Origin: an uncultured Collinsella sp. | GTDB taxonomy: Bacteria > Actinomycetota > Coriobacteriia > Coriobacteriales > Coriobacteriaceae | NCBI GenBank assembly: GCA_900759435.1 | Contig: CAAEVD010000243.1 | Span: 1-7,352, forward strand | DNA length: 7,352 nucleotides | Direction: 5' to 3' | Made by a program: the position numbers and the translations under genes | Notes under the pieces: model-generated | Seen by the model: only the letters and a program-made list of their open reading frames with translations | Database searches by the model: none | Told to the model about the DNA's origin: nothing | In this document: one piece after another, positions 1-5,563 of the stretch | Layout of the letters: each line of letters opens with the position of its first letter | Position numbering within the stretch: the first letter of the stretch is position 1

Positions 1-1
1 A

Positions 2-3000
2 ATCGGTTGGGCCGGCGGTGTTTACCAGCGTATGGTCCAGGAACTTCTTGGCGCCCGCACTTGCCTGTGAGAACAGGCGGCGCGTGCGGATCGGGGTGGC
101 GTTCACCGTTGTGGGCGCCGTCTCCTCGGCCTCGACCTCGATATTCACGAGCGCCGTGCCGGTGTCGAGGCCCACGTCGTTGTATCCCACGTGGCAGTAA
201 TACTGCGCACCGTCATCGTTTGTAGTCAGGTCAAGCTTAAGCGTTGAGGCCGTTCCGGCTGGGAGGTTGCCATCGGCGCCCACGCGCTGGAACGCGGTCT
301 CGCCACGGCCCTTGCGGTACCAGATATATGACGGCGCCAGCTCCGTTTCACTGCCGTCGGCATTGCGCTGCGTCACATGGCCAATCGCCGAGAGCGTCAG
401 CTTGTCTCCCTCCGCACACTCAACCGAAGAGCCATACTCGAGGGCCGACCTCTCCGCTGTATCCGCCGCAGGTCCACTCACGCTCATCGTCATGCCGTCG
501 GGCATGGTCTTGACCGTGATGATCGCCGATCGAATACCCGTTTCGGTCGTGGATCCATTCTTAACGGCGGCAATGGCAAATCGATACTCCGTATTGGGCT
601 GCAACCCGTCCCAGGTAAGCGAGGTCTGCGTATTGTCGGCGATCTTCCAGCTGTTCACGACCGCGTCTGCCGCATTGCTCTGCAGCATGCCTACGCCGTA
701 GCTAAAGCCACCCTTGTTTGCGAGCACGTCGTCCCAGCTAAAGGTAACGCTTTTCGAGTCAACGGCGTTTGCCGTAAAGCCCGTCACGGCCGGTGCCTCG
801 GGCATCGCGACATCCTTGACGTCATAGCCCACGATCCAGAACTGATCGGTGTCCTTGGTGCCGAGTTTGTCGCCCGAGCCGTCCTCGAACTTGTTGACAT
901 CCACCGCGTTGACGCCCAGGCGCCACGCAAAGCCGTACTTATCCTTCGCGGCCTCGGGCAGGTTGTCGACGGTGCCGCCGTATTCGGTCGATTCACTCGA
1001 GGAGTTACCCGTAGTAAAGCCGGCGTTGGCACCAAAGCACAGGCCGCCAAACAACTCGTGCTTTGCGAGCTTCGCGCCCATGACAACGCTGCCGTTCAGC
1101 GTAAAGCCGTACTCAAACTCCTGTTCCTCGCCCTCCTCGACTTCGATGGTCTGCTCAATGCTCGCTCCCGACTGCGCGACGGCGCCGTTAAACCCATCGT
1201 GCGTGTAGGCGCGCGTTACGCCAGGCTTGCCCAGGCCAAAGGAATCCCCAACGGGAGTCTCGCCGCTGAGCGTCGTTTGATAGGTTCCGGGTTCTCCCGA
1301 CCGGTTGGTCAAAAAGTAGCTGAGCGGCGTCATATTGTGCTGTTTGGCAATGCGGTCATAGGCCTCGACATTAACGACCGAGGTCTGCGCGCCGAGCGAC
1401 ACGGGCGCCGCCATCACGCCCTTGCCACCAGTTTCCTCATTTTCGATCTCGTACTCGTAATAAACCATCGGAATCGTGTAGAGCACGGCCTTGTCGCCTT
1501 CGCCGGCATGCGACTCATAACTTACGCTGGCGCTCACTGTGCGCTCGCTCCGGTAGTCATAGCATCCCTCGGCGGCAAAATCGACTGAAGCATTCATCGC
1601 GACCAGGGGCGGACCGGTCTGCACCTCGACGGCAACGCCCAACTCGGCGCCAATGGTATAGCCCTGGGATGTCCCCGTGCCCTTTTCCTCTCCGTATGAC
1701 GTGCCGCCCAACACCAGATAGCCGTATGCCTGCTCCAGATCCTCAACATAGGGCGCATCCTGCAGCACGGCAAGCACGCGCGGGTTGGTATAGACCTTGT
1801 AGCGGTCCTTGTACGTGATCTTGACGCTGTCGTTGTCGACATCGGGCAGCGCGAGCGAGATAAATGTGCCGTAGGTAGTGCCGCGACGGTTGCTCTCGCT
1901 AATCACCTGCTCCTCGCCGCGGCGCACCTTTCCGTTCTCGTCGAGCGAAAAATGCGAGGCGGTCATCCAATAGTAGTCATCGTTCTTGCGCAGGTCCTCG
2001 TCGCGGTGCTTGCCCACCACGGCGATAAAGCTCTCGTTATAGCGGTCCGAACCCGAGACGCTGCCCGCCTTGACGTCGCTGATCCACACCTGCTCTATAC
2101 CCTTGTGGTCATGCTTGTTGCTGCTGTTGTATTGCTGACCGCTCATGCTCATGGTTCCGACCATGGACCCCAAGCCCTGAGCCCCGCTCTGTGCCGTGTT
2201 GCAGGCAAAGTCGCGGAACACATCGCCGCCCACGAGCACCTCGTCGACCGCCAGCTGCTCGGACAGGCCGTCAAGGTTGGCAGTGGCAAGGGCAATAGGC
2301 GCCAAGGTGCACGGATAGCGCTTATCCTGAGCGCTATCCTTCCATGCGCTGTTGGGCACATGCATCAGCCCATAGGAGGCGAGGAGCCCGTCTCTGTATT
2401 CCTTGCAATCGGAAAGCTTGAACTCGCCAGACTCCGAGTCAAAATACGCGTAGCGGTACAGCGCGCCGTACAGCCCCTTGCTGCCGTCAGAAGCGCCGTA
2501 ATCAAAAGCGCTGCGTTGCCAGTCATAGCCCGCAAGAATAAGGCCCGTGACGGTTTCACCCGTCTTCTTTCCTTCTTCATCGTAGGCGGCAAACGTGCCG
2601 AACGTCGCATTCGCAGCGACCATGGTCTTGCCGTTCGCGGAGAGGGAGATTGCGCCCGCGTCGCCCAGAGCATCGACATGGACGAGCGCACCCTTGGATG
2701 CATCCCACGAAAACAGCTCGCAATGCGTCGACTTATCAATATTCTTCTTGCCGTAGGGTGCCGAGACCACGATGGCGAGGTCATCGCAAAAATCGCGATC
2801 GAGGTCGCCGGCCGCTAGCGAAACGACAGGAGCTGACTGAAGCTGCGTCCAGGAGTCGTTCCCGCCCTTGTTGTGCGTGGTGTAGTCCGCGGCGTTACCG
2901 GCATCGATCTTGACGACGCTTTGCTTCCAGTTGCCGCCCTCCAAGTCATACATGTCGACTACAGCCTTGCGCACGCCGTTCTCGTCGACATAGCAGCCCG

Positions 3001-3865
3001 CGTAGACAAAAAGCTCGTCGACGCCGTCGCCATCGACATCGCCCGCCTCGACATCAAAGACGGCGTCGTGCTCTTGCAGGTAACCGGCATCCAGGTACTT
3101 AAAACGGCCTTCGTACATCATATTAGTGTTGACCGTCACCGGCAGGTGTGTGTCGAGAGTGCGCGTGCGCCCGTTGCTAAACGAGTAGAGGACCAGCTCA
3201 ACCTTTCCGGCGTATGACTTGCCGTCAATCGTCGTGGAGGAACTGTCGCCGTAGGCACGGAGCTCGGCAACGCGGCTCTTTTTGCCCGTGCTGGCATCGC
3301 TGCAGAACTCAACACTCGTGGCGTGAATGCCCGAGAAACCGTTGTTGTCGTTGGCGAGTACTGTTGAGGACTCATTGTTGCTTAGGTACGACCAGGTGCC
3401 GCCACCGTAGTCGCTATGCTTGTAGAGATCGCTGTTCGTATCGAAGTTGTTGACGTTTTGCCAGAACTTTGCGGCGCCCCACACACTTCCATAGCCATCG
3501 GTGAGTTTGCTGCTGCCGCCAATGTCACCGCGCTCGACGTTCTCGAGCTTGTCGCGCAGAGTGTAGCGATTGCCATGGCTACCGTTAGCTGCCATATAGA
3601 CCTCGCTGCGCGTGGCAAACGTCGTGGGGGTATCAGTGGAATAGGGACCAACGGTATCGGCCGGAATGTCCTCGCTCGTGCCCAGACCCAGGGCTTGATA
3701 ATCCTGCTCGGTCATATCGGTGATTGCGGGCGCGTCTGCCGCCTGGGCAACCTGGGGCGTGGCCGTGAAGCAGGCGACGCTCGTGGCGATCAACGCAGCA
3801 AGCGCCGCCGTCCCAACAAGCGGGATTTTCGACAGCCTACGGATACGGGGGTGTGGAACGTACAT
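2..3865 (-). CDS. Large secreted FG-GAP/VCBS-like, FN3 and Ig-like domain surface protein (partial, 3' end outside window)
   Basis: An open frame of 1288 codons runs without a stop to the left edge, so the C-terminus and any cell-wall anchor are not visible. The ATG at 3865 is preceded by GAGG six bases upstream. Residues 7-13 are basic (RIRRLSK), 14-36 are hydrophobic, and AQAA/DA near 40-45 fits signal peptidase I cleavage. Calcium-loop motifs of the FG-GAP/VCBS type occur at D276-V-D-G-D-G, D354-L-D-R-D and D675-V-D-N-D, with weaker copies such as one near 532-548. Residues about 690-1010 are beta-rich and glycine-rich and I do not recognise them. Residues 1025-1120 form a fibronectin type III domain with the hallmark LQPNTEYRF. 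Residues about 1121-1243 look Ig-like, with C1150, W1182 and C1224 in DDGAQYYC. I infer an exported adhesin or glycan/protein-binding surface protein; no catalytic motif was seen. Several cysteines are unusual for a Gram-positive surface protein. Confidence 0.9.
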   Translation of the reverse strand, partial: MYVPHPRIRRLSKIPLVGTAALAALIATSVACFTATPQVAQAADAPAITDMTEQDYQALGLGTSEDIPADTVGPYSTDTPTTFATRSEVYMAANGSHGNRYTLRDKLENVERGDIGGSSKLTDGYGSVWGAAKFWQNVNNFDTNSDLYKHSDYGGGTWSYLSNNESSTVLANDNNGFSGIHATSVEFCSDASTGKKSRVAELRAYGDSSSTTIDGKSYAGKVELVLYSFSNGRTRTLDTHLPVTVNTNMMYEGRFKYLDAGYLQEHDAVFDVEAGDVDGDGVDELFVYAGCYVDENGVRKAVVDMYDLEGGNWKQSVVKIDAGNAADYTTHNKGGNDSWTQLQSAPVVSLAAGDLDRDFCDDLAIVVSAPYGKKNIDKSTHCELFSWDASKGALVHVDALGDAGAISLSANGKTMVAANATFGTFAAYDEEGKKTGETVTGLILAGYDWQRSAFDYGASDGSKGLYGALYRYAYFDSESGEFKLSDCKEYRDGLLASYGLMHVPNSAWKDSAQDKRYPCTLAPIALATANLDGLSEQLAVDEVLVGGDVFRDFACNTAQSGAQGLGSMVGTMSMSGQQYNSSNKHDHKGIEQVWISDVKAGSVSGSDRYNESFIAVVGKHRDEDLRKNDDYYWMTASHFSLDENGKVRRGEEQVISESNRRGTTYGTFISLALPDVDNDSVKITYKDRYKVYTNPRVLAVLQDAPYVEDLEQAYGYLVLGGTSYGEEKGTGTSQGYTIGAELGVAVEVQTGPPLVAMNASVDFAAEGCYDYRSERTVSASVSYESHAGEGDKAVLYTIPMVYYEYEIENEETGGKGVMAAPVSLGAQTSVVNVEAYDRIAKQHNMTPLSYFLTNRSGEPGTYQTTLSGETPVGDSFGLGKPGVTRAYTHDGFNGAVAQSGASIEQTIEVEEGEEQEFEYGFTLNGSVVMGAKLAKHELFGGLCFGANAGFTTGNSSSESTEYGGTVDNLPEAAKDKYGFAWRLGVNAVDVNKFEDGSGDKLGTKDTDQFWIVGYDVKDVAMPEAPAVTGFTANAVDSKSVTFSWDDVLANKGGFSYGVGMLQSNAADAVVNSWKIADNTQTSLTWDGLQPNTEYRFAIAAVKNGSTTETGIRSAIITVKTMPDGMTMSVSGPAADTAERSALEYGSSVECAEGDKLTLSAIGHVTQRNADGSETELAPSYIWYRKGRGETAFQRVGADGNLPAGTASTLKLDLTTNDDGAQYYCHVGYNDVGLDTGTALVNIEVEAEETAPTTVNATPIRTRRLFSQASAGAKKFLDHTLVNTAGPTD
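3733..3865 (-). other. Signal peptide of the large surface protein
   Basis: The first ~43 residues have a basic start (R7, R9, R10, K13), a hydrophobic alanine/leucine core at 14-33 and a small-residue stretch VAQAA before D44, which fits Sec export and cleavage near residue 43. A cysteine at residue 32 follows S-V-A, but position -3 is serine rather than leucine, so lipoprotein processing is less likely than type I cleavage. Confidence 0.75.
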
Positions 3866-3894
3866 GAGGGACCTCGCTTTATTCGAGTGGAGTG

Positions 3895-3969
3895 GACTCA
3901 TTTTTGCAAATGATACATCCGATGCCCGATATCACGTGTCTCATTTTCGCCAACGGCGTGTCTCATTTT
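3895..3969. repeat. Three copies of G(T/A)CTCATTTT around the candidate promoter
   Basis: On the plus strand the ten-base motif occurs at 3895-3904 (GACTCATTTT), 3938-3947 (GTCTCATTTT) and 3960-3969 (GTCTCATTTT). The last two belong to a longer 13-base identity, CGTGTCTCATTTT, 22 bp apart; the first is 43 bp from the second. These distances are close to two and four helical turns. The last copy also forms a small inverted repeat, TCTCA-TTTT-TGAGA, at 3961-3974. The repeats may be activator or repressor sites. They may instead be decayed units of the adjacent array, because the first GTGTC ends exactly 62 bp before the first clear array motif ends. Confidence 0.45.
3910..3915 (-). promoter_or_regulatory. 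Candidate -10 element for the large surface protein gene
   Basis: Read on the minus strand this is TATCAT, five of six matches to the sigma-70 -10 consensus, about 45 bases upstream of the start codon. There is no convincing -35 hexamer at 16-18 bp; the hexamer at the expected spacing is CACGTG. A promoter here would therefore need an activator or be weak. This is a visual match only. Confidence 0.3.
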
Positions 3970-3987
3970 TGAGAATCCGAGATGCCG

Positions 3988-4435
3988 CGGAAATCTTATC
4001 CCAGCTCAAAGGCCATTTCTGGGATGTATTTTCCGTCGAGTGCCTCATCGGGAAACTGCATCCCATTTCAAGCGTCGATTCTGGGACGCACTTTCCCCTT
4101 AGACCCTCAACCGGAAACCGCATCCCACTTTGAGCGCAAATTCCGGGATGCATTTTCCGCTTGAGCCTCATTGGGAAACGGCGTCCCACTTTGAGGGCTG
4201 ATTGTGGGATGCATTTTCCGGTTTTGCTCTCATTGGGAAAATGCATCCCGTTTCTTGACCGAATAATGGGACGCAATTTCCCGTTGGAGCGCCTTTGGGA
4301 AAGTGTGTCCCACTTCGACCGCCCAGAGTGGGATGCACTTTCCGCAAAGCACCTCAACGGGAAACTACGTCCCATTCCAAAGGCAAATTCCGGGACGCAT
4401 TTTTCGAAAGCCTGCCCATCCGGAAAGCCCGTCCC
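3988..4435. repeat. BIME-like array: 15 copies of a 15-bp motif in alternating orientation, 62-bp period
   Basis: The motif is GGGAYGCAYTTTCCS (F) or its reverse complement (R). Starts, in order: R 3988, F 4021, R 4050, F 4083, R 4112, F 4145, R 4173, F 4206, R 4235, F 4268, R 4297, F 4330, R 4359, F 4392, R 4421. Orientation alternates without exception. F-to-R steps are 29 bp (once 28) and R-to-F steps are 33 bp. The 14-base F-R spacers often contain CCTCA; the 18-base R-F spacers vary around ACTTTGAGCGCAAATTCC. A degraded further copy may follow at about 4451. Each F-R or R-F pair can fold into a hairpin. The arrangement is like enterobacterial BIMEs, but the sequence is not a known REP that I recognise. 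It lies between two minus-strand genes, upstream of the surface protein gene. Confidence 0.9.
4206..4249. repeat. Best hairpin unit of the array
   Basis: F at 4206-4220 and R at 4235-4249 are perfect reverse complements over 14 bp (4206-4219 with 4236-4249), enclosing a 16-base loop. This is the least diverged pair in the array and shows the inverted-repeat relationship most clearly. Confidence 0.85.
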
Positions 4436-4495
4436 ACTTTGGACGCATCCGGGCACGGAACCATCGACCTATCAGGCCTCCCATCAATAAAGAGG

Positions 4496-4624
4496 CGTCC
4501 TCCCGGACGGCGGGGCACGAAGTTCATCGCGAGTTCCGCACGCAAAGAAGGCCACTTAATGTGGCCTTCGTCTTGCGCAGGACTGTAGAGCAGGGAACTT
4601 CGTGCCCCGACGCCCGGGAGGACG
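4496..4624. repeat. 129-bp near-palindrome with 30-bp arms
   Basis: The left arm 4496-4525 and right arm 4595-4624 are reverse complements at 28 of 30 positions; the innermost 14 bases of the left arm read GGGCACGAAGTTC preceded by G, mirrored by GAACTTCGTGCCCC on the right. The 69-base centre holds a second, nested hairpin. No clear target-site duplication flanks it and there is no ORF inside. It could be a non-autonomous (MITE-like) element, an oversized terminator or a structured RNA. It lies downstream of the flavodoxin gene on the minus strand. Confidence 0.85.
4541..4577 (-). terminator. Terminator-like hairpin downstream of the flavodoxin gene
   Basis: Stem GAAGGCCAC (4547-4555) pairs perfectly with GTGGCCTTC (4561-4569) around a five-base loop. 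CGCAA at 4541-4545 and TTGCG at 4573-4577 extend the stem across a small internal loop. On the minus strand the core stem ends in TTCTTTG, a short U-run, so it can serve as an intrinsic terminator for the flavodoxin gene, about 90-100 bases after its stop codon. The plus-strand U-run is poorer (CGTCTT). Confidence 0.5.
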
Positions 4625-4666
4625 TTTCATTTAGAAAGATGGACCGACCGCCGTCAGCGATGGGAG

Positions 4667-5218
4667 CTACTCCCCCAGCACGGCCTTTTTGGCGGCTGCA
4701 GCCATGTTGTCCAGATCTTCCTTGGTGGGGTGATCCTTTGCGGCAACCCAGTTGTCGAGCAGCAACTTAGCGCGGGCGTTGTCGGGATCTTGCTCGAGCA
4801 TGGCCTCGTAGCGCTGTTTGACCGCGGGGCCCATCTTGCCCTGGCACATTGCCCAGCCCACCAGCTCGGCATCATCGGCCAAATTGGAGGTCACACGATC
4901 GATAATCTGCTGGTAATAGCTCTGATCGGCACCAAAACCGCAGGTACCAAACAGAAAGACGCGCTTGCCGTGCAAGGCGGAGAGCAACGCCGCGACCGAA
5001 GGCGTGCATGCGCCCTTGTCGCACCAAAAGCCAACGAGCACCGTATCGGCAGCGCAAGCACCCTGCGCCTCGCGCGCAACTTGATCTGCATCCACATCGT
5101 CGCTCAGCGCGGCAGCGTGAATAAACTCGACGCCTGCAGCCTGTAGGGCACGCTTGATTGCGCCCGAAACCATCCTGGTATTACCGCTCTTGCTGTTAAC
5201 CACCAAAGAGCACGTCAT
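4667..5218 (-). CDS. Flavodoxin family protein, BilS-like
   Basis: A cytoplasmic flavodoxin-fold protein of 183 residues, expected to bind FMN and carry electrons. The N-terminus has beta strand SLVVN followed by the phosphate-binding loop SKSGNT (residues 9-14), the flavodoxin FMN signature. Then come VLVGFWCDKGACTPS, the strand-loop KRVFLFGTCGFGAD and AMCQGKMGP. The C-terminal region is acidic and helical with the HPTKEDL motif. This order of motifs matches the family named BilS, which accompanies the bilirubin reductase BilR in gut bacteria; I recall that match from family knowledge and could not search. No BilR-like gene is in this window, so the substrate is open. GAGG lies 10 bases before the ATG at 5218; a GTG at 5224 is an alternative start only 4 bases after it, adding two residues. 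The gene is divergent from the ATPase gene. Confidence 0.85.
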   Translation of the reverse strand: MTCSLVVNSKSGNTRMVSGAIKRALQAAGVEFIHAAALSDDVDADQVAREAQGACAADTVLVGFWCDKGACTPSVAALLSALHGKRVFLFGTCGFGADQSYYQQIIDRVTSNLADDAELVGWAMCQGKMGPAVKQRYEAMLEQDPDNARAKLLLDNWVAAKDHPTKEDLDNMAAAAKKAVLGE

Positions 5219-5379
5219 AGTCACGTTGCCTCGTTTCCCCCAAAACTAAAGCCACTAATGCAATTTATTAGATGACTATCTTAGTACTAACGTGACAGAT
5301 GTAAACCACCGTCTGTCGATTGGCGACGCAGACGACATCTTTGGACAGATTTAACAGTATGTACTTCGGATTGAAACCG
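5219..5379. other. Divergent intergenic region, left part
   Basis: No gene is seen here. Besides the small palindromes near 5255-5290, a nested inverted repeat pairs AGATGT (5297-5302) with ACATCT (5335-5340), and inside it GTCTG (5311-5315) with CAGAC near 5329-5333. GACAGAT is repeated at 5294-5300 and 5344-5350. This is the upstream region of the flavodoxin gene and could hold its promoter, but no strong -35/-10 pair was found. Confidence 0.4.
5255..5290. promoter_or_regulatory. Small inverted repeats upstream of the flavodoxin gene
   Basis: In the AT-rich leader two symmetric sites are visible: CTAAT-7-ATTAG at 5255-5271 and the perfect ten-base palindrome TTAGTACTAA at 5281-5290. They lie 37-72 bp upstream of the flavodoxin start, where a promoter and dimeric repressor site would be expected. 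On the minus strand TAATAA overlaps the first repeat and could serve as a -10, but no good -35 is present. Function is inferred from position only. Confidence 0.3.
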
Positions 5380-5510
5380 CCGCAGAACGTTTCACGAATG
5401 GCCGAAAAACTGTTTCATAAAACGCCGTCAAATTGTTTCATATAATATCGTCAATTTGTTTCACGAAATACCGTCAAATTGTGTCATGCTTTTTCGTCAA
5501 AATGTTTTAC
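5380..5510. repeat. Six 23-bp direct repeats (iterons) upstream of the ATPase gene
   Basis: Conserved 16-mers begin at 5380, 5403, 5426, 5449, 5472 and 5495, exactly 23 bp apart, each separated by seven variable, mostly AT-rich bases. The clearest form is CGTCAAATTGTTTCAT (5426). Copies at 5449, 5472 and 5495 differ from it at 2, 1 and 3 positions respectively; the 5403 copy keeps CTGTTTCAT and the 5380 copy keeps only the GTTTCA half. A partial out-of-phase copy, CAAAATGTTTC, lies at 5533-5543 next to the start. The block ends at the -35 region of the candidate ATPase promoter, so a cooperative operator controlling that gene is likely. No replication initiator gene is nearby to suggest a plasmid origin. 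Confidence 0.88.
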
Positions 5511-5522
5511 GCACTGGTAAGA

Positions 5523-5531
5523 TGCTATAAA
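5523..5531 (+). promoter_or_regulatory. Candidate extended -10 promoter of the ATPase gene
   Basis: TGCTATAAA fits the extended -10 pattern (TGnTATAAT, five of six in the hexamer). It lies 13 bases after the last full iteron, so the -35 region overlaps that iteron. Transcription would begin near 5538, leaving a short leader before the ATG at 5564. A second perfect -10 hexamer, TATAAT, occurs at 5441-5446 inside the iterons but lacks a -35. Confidence 0.4.
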
Positions 5532-5563
5532 ACAAAATGTTTCTTTGAATGGCGGGAAGTACG

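Noticed and set aside
377..1588. A 403-codon open frame on the plus strand, and another at 1952-2818
   Set aside because: Both lie antisense to the large surface protein frame, which has a signal peptide, FN3 and Ig domains. The plus-strand translations have no recognisable domain and are typical shadows of GC-rich codon bias.
3524..3532. RGD tripeptide at residues 112-114 of the surface protein as an integrin-binding motif
   Set aside because: A three-residue match in a protein of over 1288 residues is expected by chance, and nothing around it indicates an exposed binding loop.
3770..3781. Lipobox around C32 of the surface protein
   Set aside because: The residues S-V-A-C lack leucine or a similar residue at -3, and a better type I cleavage site follows at AQAA/DA.
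3988..4435. CRISPR array
   Set aside because: The period of about 62 bp looks superficially similar, but motifs alternate in orientation, are degenerate, and the intervals are short related linkers of 14 and 18 bases rather than unique spacers. No cas gene is visible.
3941..4456. A 171-codon minus-strand frame through the repeat array, and plus-strand frames at 3982-4164, 4161-4490 and 4303-4770
   Set aside because: The repeat has few stop codons in any frame, so several frames stay open at once. The 62-bp period is not a multiple of three, so no repeated peptide is produced in one frame, and no good ribosome binding site was seen.
5380..5510. Plasmid-type replication origin
   Set aside because: Iterons and AT-rich DNA are present, but no replication initiator gene, DnaA box cluster or partition gene is near, and the neighbours are ordinary chromosomal genes. 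A promoter-proximal operator array fits better.
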